Assembly (NCBI RefSeq): GCF_001051995.2
Contig: NZ_CP014646.1
Span: forward strand, 1,612,001 to 1,676,000
Direction: 5' to 3'
DNA length: 64,000 nt
Source of the DNA: Thauera humireducens
Lineage (GTDB): Bacteria > Pseudomonadota > Gammaproteobacteria > Burkholderiales > Rhodocyclaceae
Below are positions 53,630 to 61,506 of the stretch, one piece after another. The notes below the pieces were generated by a model. The model saw only the letters and a list, made by a program, of their open reading frames with translations, made no database searches and was not told the DNA's origin. The translations under genes and the position numbers were made by a program. Within the stretch, counting starts at the first letter, position 1, and each line of letters opens with the position of its first letter.

Positions 53630-55323
53630 TGCGCACCCTCCTTCTCGGTCGTGACCGGCGCACCCACCTCGTGCGGGAAGAAGCGCAGCACCGATCGCAT
53701 CGGATTCGGCGCGGCCTGCCCCAGGCCGCAGATCGAGGCGTCCATCATCGCCTGCCCCAGTTCCCCGAGCAGACCGGCATCCCACTCCGGCGCCGCCATC
53801 AGGCGCGCGGCCTTGTCGGTGCCGACACGGCACGGCGTGCACTGGCCGCAGGATTCATGGGCGAAGAAGTGCATCGCGTTCTCGGCCAGCAGACGCGCCT
53901 TGTCGTGCTGGGAGAACACGACGATGGCGGCCGAGCCGATGAAACAGCCGTAGGGCGCCAGGGTGTCGAAATCGAGCGGCACGTCGGCCAGGCTGGCCGG
54001 CAGGATGCCGCCCGACGCGCCGCCGGGAAAGTAGCCATACAGATCGTGCCCCGGCAGCATGCCGCCGCAATGCTCGTCGATGAGCTGGCGCAGCGTGATG
54101 CCGGCATCGGTAACCACCACGCCCGGCAAGGCCACCCGGCCGCTGACCGAGAAACTGCGCAGCCCCTTGCGCCCGTTGCGGCCACGGCCATCGAGCCAGT
54201 CCTTGCCCTGCTGGCTGTACTCGACGATGCCGCGCACCCACCATAGCGTCTCGGGGTTATGCACCAGCGTCGGGCGGCCGAGCACGCCGACCTCCGCCAC
54301 ATAGGGCGGACGCAGCCGCGGCATGCCGCGCTTGCCTTCGATGGATTCGATCATCCCCGACTCCTCGCCGCACACGTAGGCGCCCGCGCCGCGGCGCACC
54401 TCGATCGGCGGCAGATCGGGCCAGGCGGCGCGCACCTTGTCGAGTTCGGTATTCAGCATGTGACGCAGAGCCGGATATTCGTCACGGATGTAGATCCAGA
54501 TCGCCGCGACGCCGACGACACGGGCGGCGATCAGCATGCCCTCGATGAAACGGTGCGGGTCGCTGCCCAGGTAATGGCGGTCCTTGAAGGTGCCCGGTTC
54601 GCCCTCGTCGATGTTCACCGCCATGTTGCGCGGTGCCGGCTGAGCCATCACCGAGCGCCACTTCCGCGCCGACGGAAAGCCCGCGCCGCCCAGGCCACGC
54701 AGGCCTGCAGCCTCCAGCGCGGTGATGATCGACTCGCCGCTGCATGCACCCTCGCACACTGTCTCGAACAGGCGGTAACCGCCGGCCGCACGGTAGGCGT
54801 CGAAATCGACGATCTCCGGCAGCGGCTCGGTGCGCTCACCGGACGCGACCACCGCGGCCACGGTGTCCGCATCCGCCTTCACCACCGGATTCTGGCCGAC
54901 CACGGCCACGGGCGCGCAATCGCAGCGACCGACACAGGGCACCCGCTGCACGCGCACCCCGGCGCCGAACCGGCCCTCCAGCGCCTGCGCAAGCGCCGCG
55001 CCGCCGTGCATCGCACAGGTCAGCGAATCGCACACCCGCACCGTCAGCGGCGGCGGTGGCGTCTGGCCCTCACCGACGACATCGAAGTGGTGATAGAAGG
55101 TCGCGACCTCGAACACCTCGGCGCGCGCCAGCTTCATCGCTTCGGCCAGCGCGGCGAGATGGTCGGCGAACAGCGCGCCGTGCGCGTCCTGCAGGCGATG
55201 CAGGTATTCGATCAGGCGGTCGCGGCGCGGAGTCTCGCCGCCGATCGCGGCGCGGGCCGCGGCAAGCGCGGCGTCGGGCAGGGGCGGACGCGTCGGTCCG
55301 CGCGCGCCTTTCTGGGGGGGCAT
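53626..55323 (-). CDS. fdhB: NAD-dependent formate dehydrogenase, NuoE-NuoF fused (beta) subunit
   Basis: Diaphorase subunit passing electrons from formate oxidation to NAD+. The 565-residue protein is a fusion. The N-terminal NuoE/FdsG-like [2Fe-2S] domain (about 20-155) has VCDSLTCAMHGG and CVGRCDCAPV. The NuoF/FdsB-like part has the FMN/NADH motif LRGLGGAGFPSARKW, CGEESGMIESIEGKRG, and a [4Fe-4S] motif ESCGQCTPCRVG. A GAGGAG ribosome binding site precedes the ATG and a sigma-54 promoter lies just upstream. First gene of fdhBA. Confidence 0.92.
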   Translation of the reverse strand: MPPQKGARGPTRPPLPDAALAAARAAIGGETPRRDRLIEYLHRLQDAHGALFADHLAALAEAMKLARAEVFEVATFYHHFDVVGEGQTPPPPLTVRVCDSLTCAMHGGAALAQALEGRFGAGVRVQRVPCVGRCDCAPVAVVGQNPVVKADADTVAAVVASGERTEPLPEIVDFDAYRAAGGYRLFETVCEGACSGESIITALEAAGLRGLGGAGFPSARKWRSVMAQPAPRNMAVNIDEGEPGTFKDRHYLGSDPHRFIEGMLIAARVVGVAAIWIYIRDEYPALRHMLNTELDKVRAAWPDLPPIEVRRGAGAYVCGEESGMIESIEGKRGMPRLRPPYVAEVGVLGRPTLVHNPETLWWVRGIVEYSQQGKDWLDGRGRNGRKGLRSFSVSGRVALPGVVVTDAGITLRQLIDEHCGGMLPGHDLYGYFPGGASGGILPASLADVPLDFDTLAPYGCFIGSAAIVVFSQHDKARLLAENAMHFFAHESCGQCTPCRVGTDKAARLMAAPEWDAGLLGELGQAMMDASICGLGQAAPNPMRSVLRFFPHEVGAPVTTEKEGAQ

Positions 55324-55359
55324 GGCTGAAGTCTCCTCAGTGCGGTTCTCACAAGGCCA

Positions 55360-55375
55360 AGCAGTTTTGGTGCCA
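55360..55375 (-). promoter_or_regulatory. Sigma-54 promoter for fdhBA
   Basis: On the minus strand TGGCACCAAAACTGCT matches the -24/-12 consensus TGGCAC-N5-TTGCW, with GG and GC exactly 12 bases apart (first G to first G) and one mismatch in the -12 box. It lies 36 bases before the fdhB ATG, leaving room for a short leader with a GAGGAG site. Confidence 0.75.
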
Positions 55376-55450
55376 GACGAACACGAAAACGCACCGCGAC
55401 ACTCCCCAGGGGATGCGCCACGCTGCGCCCACTCCGGCTCAGGTTCCGCA

Positions 55451-56668
55451 CTACGGCACGCTGTGGTAAGCGCGCTCCAGCCGCCACGCCACGATGCCCA
55501 GCACCACGCCGGCCACGGCCGCCCCCACGGGGAGCGCCACGGCCCCTTCCCAACTGCCGCGGGTGGCCACCAGCGCCGCCAGCAACGGGGGGCCGAGCAG
55601 CTGGCCCAGATTCGAGATCTGCATATTCAAGCCCTGGAAAGTGCCGATCTGGCGCGAGGTACGGGCGATGACGGTCGAGGCCGACAGGATCGACGACGGG
55701 ATCAGGCCGCCGATGAAGGACACGCCCAGGCAGGCGAGGTAGCGCAGGCCATCGGACAGCGTCGGCGAGAAGGCGGCATACATGCACACGCCGCTCAACC
55801 CGCTGCCCAGCACCAGCAGTCTGCCGCGCGCCACATTGCGCCGCAGCAGTGCCCCACCGATGACGTTGCCCGGCACATTCACCAGCACCATCACGCAGGA
55901 CAGCAGTGCGACCCAGCCGATCTCCAGCCCACGCTGGTCGCGCAGGAAGGTGGGCAGCCACACGATCAGGGTAAAGTGCTGCACCGACCAGGTGGCGAAC
56001 AGCAGGCCAAGGACCCACGCCAGCGGCTGGCGCATCACCTCGCGGGCGACGGCCAGCGCACCGTCGTCTGCGGCAGGCGCCTCGGCGAAATGGTAGTGCC
56101 GACGCTGCCACCACACCGACGCCCCGCCTGCCGCAAGCAGCGCGATCGCGAACCACCAGATCGCCTGCCAGCCACCGACGCCCTGCAGCATGGGGGCCGC
56201 GATCATCACCAGACCGATGCCCGCCGGCATGTAGGCCGCCCATACCCCCAGCACGAAGCGCCGGTCCGCCGGCCGGCTGGCCGCCGACAGCAGGATCGGC
56301 GCCGACACCGCGACCGCGATATAGGCGGCGCCCTCGACCACGCGCGCCGCGAGCAACAGCGGAAAGCTCGTTGCCAGCACGCTGCCCACACCGCCTGCGA
56401 TGCCGAAGCCGATGCCCGCAAGGCACAGCCGCAAGCCGCCGATCCGATCAGCCGAGAGACCGAACACCACCGCCACCGAAACCGCCAGCACATTGATCGC
56501 CGACGACAGCCAGCCCGCCTCGACCAGGCTCAGACCGAAGGCATCGCGCAGCGCCGTGATCATGATCGACACCTTGCCCACGTTGGCTGCAATCGCCACG
56601 CCGCACAGCAGCGCGGCGGATACCGCCAGCCAGTGCGTGACGGACACGCTCCGCGTCGATTCACTCAT
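55451..56668 (-). CDS. MFS transporter, CynX/NimT or aromatic-acid type
   Basis: Inner-membrane transporter of 405 residues with about 12 membrane segments. GLSADRIGGLRLCLAG is the motif A region after TM2, and LIPSSILSASTVIARTSRQ lies in the second half. Its context next to a LysR regulator and a hydroxybenzoate-type hydroxylase suggests uptake of an aromatic or organic acid, but the sequence alone does not fix the substrate. The start overlaps the LysR stop by eight bases, so both are cotranscribed. Confidence 0.82.
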   Translation of the reverse strand: MSESTRSVSVTHWLAVSAALLCGVAIAANVGKVSIMITALRDAFGLSLVEAGWLSSAINVLAVSVAVVFGLSADRIGGLRLCLAGIGFGIAGGVGSVLATSFPLLLAARVVEGAAYIAVAVSAPILLSAASRPADRRFVLGVWAAYMPAGIGLVMIAAPMLQGVGGWQAIWWFAIALLAAGGASVWWQRRHYHFAEAPAADDGALAVAREVMRQPLAWVLGLLFATWSVQHFTLIVWLPTFLRDQRGLEIGWVALLSCVMVLVNVPGNVIGGALLRRNVARGRLLVLGSGLSGVCMYAAFSPTLSDGLRYLACLGVSFIGGLIPSSILSASTVIARTSRQIGTFQGLNMQISNLGQLLGPPLLAALVATRGSWEGAVALPVGAAVAGVVLGIVAWRLERAYHSVP

Positions 56669-57626
56669 CCGCCTCTCCCCGGTTTCCTCCGTCATCCGCG
56701 GCCGGCATCAGTTCCTCGTCGCCGCTCCGCTCGCCGTGCAGTTCCCGGATCACGCTCCGCAGCCAGCGATTGCCGGGCTCGTGGTGGAAACGCCCGTGCC
56801 AGTGCTGCTTGACCGCGTACTGGGGCAAGGCGAACGGCACCGGATAGCAGCGGACCCTGCCGCGCTCCGCCAGCATCTCGCCGAACCGGCTGGGCACGAT
56901 GACCAGCAGGTCGGTCTGCTCGATGACGAAGGACACGCCGATGAAGTTGGGGATGCGCAGCGCCACCTTGCGCATGATCTTCTGCCGCAGGACCTCGCGG
57001 TCGATGTACAGATGCCCCGTGCCGGACGTCGTCACCACCGCGTGATCCTCGGCCTCGAACTGCGCAAGGCTGAGGCCGTCGCGGAGTCGCGGATGCTCGG
57101 CGCTTGCCAGGCAGACATAGTGCTGACGGAACAGCGACTGCTGGTAGAAACCCGCATCGAGTTGCGGCATGAACCCCAGCGCCAGGTCGACATCGCCGGC
57201 CTCGAGCATCTGCGCCGTGTCGGCCGTCAGGTTGAAGACCTCGATACGCACGCCGGGCGCCAGGCTGCGCACGTGCGCCCACAGACGCGGCAGCAGCACG
57301 AACTGCGAGATGTCGGTCATCGCGATGCGAAAGCTGCGCTGCGCCGTCGCCGGGTCGAACACGCTGCGATGGCCGAGCGCGACGTTGAGCGCATCGATCG
57401 CCTTGCGGATCGGCTGCACCAGTTCTTCCCCCAGCGGCGTCGGCTCCATGCTGCCGGCAATGCGCACGAACAGCGGATCACCGAAATGCTGACGCAGCTT
57501 GCCGAGGGCGATGCTGACCTGCGGCTGCCCCAGCCCGAGCTGGTCGGCTGCGCGGCTGACGCTGCGTGTCTTGTAGATCTCGTCGAAGACCTGCAGCAGG
57601 CGGATGTCGAGGGAGCAAGGGTTCAT
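56661..57626 (-). CDS. LysR-type transcriptional regulator
   Basis: A 321-residue regulator with an N-terminal winged helix (LLQVFDEIYKTRSVSRAADQ, then LGLGQPQVSIALGKLRQHF) and a C-terminal ligand-binding domain. The start MNPCSLDIRLLQVFDE and the FRIAMTDISQFVLLPRL stretch resemble the NahR/LinR/MobR group that senses aromatic compounds. It is divergent from the mobA-like gene, with a T-N11-A palindrome between them, and presumably activates that unit when its inducer is bound. Confidence 0.9.
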   Translation of the reverse strand: MNPCSLDIRLLQVFDEIYKTRSVSRAADQLGLGQPQVSIALGKLRQHFGDPLFVRIAGSMEPTPLGEELVQPIRKAIDALNVALGHRSVFDPATAQRSFRIAMTDISQFVLLPRLWAHVRSLAPGVRIEVFNLTADTAQMLEAGDVDLALGFMPQLDAGFYQQSLFRQHYVCLASAEHPRLRDGLSLAQFEAEDHAVVTTSGTGHLYIDREVLRQKIMRKVALRIPNFIGVSFVIEQTDLLVIVPSRFGEMLAERGRVRCYPVPFALPQYAVKQHWHGRFHHEPGNRWLRSVIRELHGERSGDEELMPAADDGGNRGEADE

Positions 57627-57641
57627 ACGGGGCTGAAATTT

Positions 57642-57688
57642 ATTCGATTATCGAATCGGAGCTATTCGATTCATTGCATGGATTGAAT
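57642..57688. promoter_or_regulatory. LysR-type operator between the regulator and mobA
   Basis: ATTCGAT-T-ATCGAAT (57642-57656) is a perfect palindrome containing a T-N11-A core. A further ATTCGAT (57664-57670) starts exactly 22 bases after the first, two helix turns on, with a weaker ATTGAAT at 57682-57688. The layout fits a high-affinity recognition site plus an activation site. Confidence 0.75.
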
Positions 57689-57771
57689 TCTGTCCGATCG
57701 ATAAAGTCGCAGCCACCTAAATTTGCTTGATGAAAGCAATAAACACACTGATCCATCGGAGAGACCACACC

Positions 57772-59649
57772 ATGCAGTTCTATCTGAACGGTTACAAGCC
57801 CGGCGACCCCACCCTGCAGGATGCCGCCCTGCCCGAGACCGCCGACGTCGTCATCATCGGCAGCGGTCCCGCCGGCGCGCTGCTGGCGGCCCAGCTGTCG
57901 TCCTTCCCCAAGATCCGCACCCGTCTCGTCGAACGCCGCAACGGTCCGCTCGAGCTGGGTCAGGCGGATGGCGTGGCCTGCCGCACGGTCGAGACCTTCC
58001 AGGCCTTCGGCCTGGCCGAGGAGCTGGTGCGCGAAGGCTACTGGGTGAACGAAACCGTGTTCTGGCGCCCGTCGCCGGACGATCGCAACAAGATCGCCCG
58101 TACCGGCCGCGTGCAGGACGTCGAGGATGGCTTGTCGGAGTTCCCGCATCTCATCGTCAACCAGGCCCGCCTGCAGCAGATGCTGCTCGACTACATGCGC
58201 AAGTCGCCGTCGCGCCTGGAATGCGACTATGGCCTGGAGTTCGACGCGCTGAAGGTCGATGCCGAAGGCGAGTATCCGGTGGAGGTCAGGCTGCGCGACG
58301 TCAACACGGGCATCATGAAGACGATCCGCGCGAAGTACGTGGTCGGCTGCGACGGTGCCCGCAGCAAGGTGCGCGAATCGATCGGCGCGAAGCTGCACGG
58401 CGATTTCGCCAACCACGCGTGGGGCGTGGTCGACATGCTGGCCGTCACCGACTTCCCCGACATCCGCCTGAAGTCGGCCATCCAGTCCGCCGACGAAGGC
58501 AACATCCTGCTGATTCCGCGTGAAGGCGGCTACATGGTGCGGCTGTACGTCGACCTCGGCGAAGTCGATCCGAACAATCGCGACGCCATCCGCGACATCA
58601 CGCAGGAACAGGTCATCGCCACCGCCCAGCGCGTGCTGCATCCCTACACGCTCGACGTGCGCCACGTGGTGTGGTTCTCGGTGTACCAGGTCGGCCAGCG
58701 CGTCACCGACCGTTTCGACGACGTCCTGCCCGAGCACGCCGGCTCGCGCCTGCCCCGCGTGTTCATCGCCGGCGACGCCTGCCACACCCACAGCGCCAAG
58801 GCCGGCCAGGGCATGAACGTGTCGATGCAGGACACCTTCAACCTGGGCTGGAAGCTGATCTCGGTGCTGGAGGGGCGCGCCAGGCCCGAACTGCTGCGCA
58901 CCTACTCGACCGAGCGCCACGCGATCGCCCAGGGCCTCATCGACTTCGATCGCGAATGGTCGAAGATCATGGCCTCGCCGCCGAGGGACCCCGCGCACCC
59001 CGAACGCGGCGGCGTCGACCCCGCCGAGCTGCAGGCCTACTTCGTCAAGTCGGGCCGCTTCACTGCCGGCATGGCCACCCACTATCCGCCTGCCACGGTG
59101 CTGACCGCACCCGACACGCACCAGGCGCTGGCCACGGGTTTCACCATCGGCACGCGCTTTCACTCGGCACCGGTCGTGCGCCTGGCCGACGCCAAGCCGA
59201 TGCAGCTGGGTCACGTCGCCCGCGCCGATGCCGCCTGGCGCATCTACGCCTTCGCCGATGCCAGCGGCACCCGGCTGCGCGGCCTGATGGACTTCCTTGC
59301 CGACTCGTCCGACTCGCCGGTGCGCCGTTTCACCCCGGCCGGCGCCGACCCCGACAGCGTCATCGATGTGCGCGCGGTGTTCCAGCAATACCACCGCGAG
59401 CTCAAGGTGGACGAGCTGCCGACGATGCTGCTGCCGCCCAAGGGCCGCTTCGGGCTGCTCGACTACGAGAAAGCCTTCGCGCCCGACCTCAAGAGCGGCC
59501 AGGACATCTTCGAGCTGCGCGGCATCGACCGTGCGCAAGGTGCGATCGTCGTGGTTCGCCCCGATCAATACGTCGCCAACGTGCTGCCGCTGGACGCACA
59601 CGACGCGCTGACGGCATTCTTCGCGGCTTTCCTGATCGATCGTCACTGA
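57772..59649 (+). CDS. mobA: FAD-dependent aromatic hydroxylase, 3-hydroxybenzoate 4-monooxygenase-like
   Basis: Flavoprotein monooxygenase of 625 residues. The FAD motif is VVIIGSGPAGALLAAQL (Gly30-Gly35 region), GCDGARSKVRESIG is the DG motif, and FIAGDACHTHSAKAGQGMN is the second FAD motif (about 328-347). The C-terminal thioredoxin-like domain (about 440-620) is that of the phenol hydroxylase/MobA group. The start MQFYLNGYKPGDP and overall length are close to MobA, which turns 3-hydroxybenzoate into protocatechuate. The substrate remains an inference. An in-frame ATG 45 bases upstream lacks a ribosome binding site, while the chosen one has CGGAGAG. Confidence 0.85.
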   Translation: MQFYLNGYKPGDPTLQDAALPETADVVIIGSGPAGALLAAQLSSFPKIRTRLVERRNGPLELGQADGVACRTVETFQAFGLAEELVREGYWVNETVFWRPSPDDRNKIARTGRVQDVEDGLSEFPHLIVNQARLQQMLLDYMRKSPSRLECDYGLEFDALKVDAEGEYPVEVRLRDVNTGIMKTIRAKYVVGCDGARSKVRESIGAKLHGDFANHAWGVVDMLAVTDFPDIRLKSAIQSADEGNILLIPREGGYMVRLYVDLGEVDPNNRDAIRDITQEQVIATAQRVLHPYTLDVRHVVWFSVYQVGQRVTDRFDDVLPEHAGSRLPRVFIAGDACHTHSAKAGQGMNVSMQDTFNLGWKLISVLEGRARPELLRTYSTERHAIAQGLIDFDREWSKIMASPPRDPAHPERGGVDPAELQAYFVKSGRFTAGMATHYPPATVLTAPDTHQALATGFTIGTRFHSAPVVRLADAKPMQLGHVARADAAWRIYAFADASGTRLRGLMDFLADSSDSPVRRFTPAGADPDSVIDVRAVFQQYHRELKVDELPTMLLPPKGRFGLLDYEKAFAPDLKSGQDIFELRGIDRAQGAIVVVRPDQYVANVLPLDAHDALTAFFAAFLIDRH

Positions 59650-59660
59650 GCGAGGTATTG

Positions 59661-60371
59661 ATGAGCGGCATCCGCTACCTGTGGTCCCCGGCACCCACCC
59701 CTTCGCTTCCGGTTCGAGGCTGCGATGCCCGCTTTCCCGTCCGGCGCATCTTCTGCGTCGGACGCAACTACCACGCCCACGCCATCGAGATGGGCAACCC
59801 GATCGACAAGGCGACGATGCGCCCCTTCTACTTCATGAAGGACGCGGGCAGCCTGGTCGAGTCGGGCGCCACCGTGCCCTATCCGCCCGGCACGCAGGAC
59901 TACCAGTACGAGATGGAGCTGGTCGTCGCCATCGGCGCCGCAGGCTTCCGCGTCGCCGAAGCGGAAGCAGACAGGCTGATCCATGGCTATGCCGCCGGCC
60001 TCGACATGACCCGCCGCGACCTGCAGAAGGCCGGCCGTGACCAGGGCCGTCCCTGGGACCTGGGCAAGAACTTCGAGCAGGGCGCGATCTGCGGCGAAAT
60101 CGTGCCCGCTGCCGGACTCGGCGTGCCCGACCGGGGCGCCATCGCACTGCAGGTCAATGGCCAGACGCGGCAATCGGCCGATCTGTCGCTGTTGATCTGG
60201 AACCTGCGCGAGCTGATCGCCGACCTGTCGCAGTTCTACCACCTCCAGGCCGGCGACCTGATCTACACCGGCACGCCGGAAGGCGTCGGCGCGGTCAAGC
60301 CGGGCGACCGCCTGCAGGGCCACATCGAAGGCGTGGGCGATATCACGCTGCAGATCGGCGAGCCGGAATAA
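59661..60371 (+). CDS. Fumarylpyruvate hydrolase (FAH family)
   Basis: A 236-residue hydrolase of the fumarylacetoacetate hydrolase family. RIFCVGRNYHAHAIEMGNP and FYFMKDAGSLV are near the N-terminus. Metal ligands are expected in YEMELVVAIG and in GYAAGLDMTRRDLQ. TGTPEGVGAVKPGD is the family's C-terminal motif. The closest known group is NagK-type fumarylpyruvate hydrolase, the last step of the gentisate pathway. The gene is 11 bases after mobA and cotranscribed. Confidence 0.88.
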   Translation: MSGIRYLWSPAPTPSLPVRGCDARFPVRRIFCVGRNYHAHAIEMGNPIDKATMRPFYFMKDAGSLVESGATVPYPPGTQDYQYEMELVVAIGAAGFRVAEAEADRLIHGYAAGLDMTRRDLQKAGRDQGRPWDLGKNFEQGAICGEIVPAAGLGVPDRGAIALQVNGQTRQSADLSLLIWNLRELIADLSQFYHLQAGDLIYTGTPEGVGAVKPGDRLQGHIEGVGDITLQIGEPE

Positions 60372-60454
60372 CCAGCCCTAGCCGCTGCGCCGCGAATGTA
60401 CGAACACACAACACAGCGGGCCTGAAACCCGCCCCCGACAGAGGAGACACTTCC

Positions 60455-61486
60455 ATGCAATTTCGTACCACCGTGCTCTGCACCTTCGCCGCCCTGGCAC
60501 TGCCGCTCCAGGCCCACGCCCAGGCCGAGCCGATCGTGATCAAGGTCGCGCATCTGCTGCCGGCGATGGCGCCGATCCACACCAAGGTCATCGCGCCCTG
60601 GTGCGACAAGCTGGCGGCGGAGTCGCAGGGCAGGCTCAAGTGCCAGATCTATCCGGCCATGCAGCTTGGCGGCACGCCGCCACAGCTGCTCAGCCAGGTG
60701 CGCGACGGCGTGGCCGACATCGTCTATACCCTGCCGGGCTACACCCCCGGCCGTTTCCCGACCTCCGAGGTGTTCGAACTGCCCTTCGTCACGACGAACC
60801 ACGAGGCATCCGCGCGCGCGATGTGGGACTTCGTGCAGTCCCACTCGGCCAAGGAATTCGCCGGCCTCAAGCCGCTGGCCGTGTGGGTGAACGGTCCCAA
60901 CGTGCTCCACACCCGCGACCGTCAGGTCAACACGCTCGACGACCTGAAGGGCCTGAAGGTGCGCGCGCCCTCGCGGCTGGGCAACAAGCTGCTGGCCGCG
61001 CTGGGCGCGACGCCGGTCGGCATGCCGGTACCGCAGATGGCGGAAAGCCTGTCCAAGGGTGTCATCGACGGCACGCTGGTGCCGTGGGAAGTGGTGCCGG
61101 CCACCAAGACGCACGAACTCACGCAGTTCCACGGCGAGCCCGGTGGCGCACGCACCCTGACCACCGCGACGATGATCTACGTCATGAACCAAAAGAAGTA
61201 CGACAGCCTGCCGCCCGATCTGCAGAAGGTCATCGACGACAACAGCGGCCGCGAGTTCTCGGCGTGGGTCGCCGTCCAGCACGCCGAGGCCGACACCGTC
61301 GGCCGCAAGCTGGCAACCGACGCCAGGAACACCGTCTACACGATCCCCGCAGACGAGATGGCGCGTTGGCAGACCGCTGCCCGGCCCGTGACCGACGAGT
61401 GGATCAAGGAAACGAGTGCCAAGGGCGCCGACGGCCAGAAGCTGTACGAGGATGCCGTCGCCCTGGTCGACAAGTACTCGCGATAA
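60455..61486 (+). CDS. TRAP transporter solute-binding protein, DctP type
   Basis: Periplasmic binding protein of 343 residues with a signal peptide (cleavage after AHAQA, about 23). VIKVAHLLPAMAPIHTKVIAP starts the mature part. The ligand-binding Arg is expected in LKGLKVRAPSRLGNKLL, and the family motif GVIDGTLVPWEV is present. DctP proteins deliver organic or aromatic acids to a DctQM permease, but no dctQ or dctM gene follows: the next gene is on the other strand. It would have to use a permease encoded elsewhere. It shares the mobA transcript direction, 83 bases downstream. Confidence 0.9.
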   Translation: MQFRTTVLCTFAALALPLQAHAQAEPIVIKVAHLLPAMAPIHTKVIAPWCDKLAAESQGRLKCQIYPAMQLGGTPPQLLSQVRDGVADIVYTLPGYTPGRFPTSEVFELPFVTTNHEASARAMWDFVQSHSAKEFAGLKPLAVWVNGPNVLHTRDRQVNTLDDLKGLKVRAPSRLGNKLLAALGATPVGMPVPQMAESLSKGVIDGTLVPWEVVPATKTHELTQFHGEPGGARTLTTATMIYVMNQKKYDSLPPDLQKVIDDNSGREFSAWVAVQHAEADTVGRKLATDARNTVYTIPADEMARWQTAARPVTDEWIKETSAKGADGQKLYEDAVALVDKYSR

Positions 61487-61506
61487 CGCCTTCGCCCGAG
61501 CGGCCC

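Noticed and set aside
51245..53953. Open frame of about 900 codons opposite fdhA
   Set aside because: Antisense to a complete formate dehydrogenase subunit; composition is that of the third-position GC bias, no recognisable motif.
60416..60434. Small hairpin between the fumarylpyruvate hydrolase and the DctP gene
   Set aside because: Only a five-base stem without T tract; not enough to call an attenuator.
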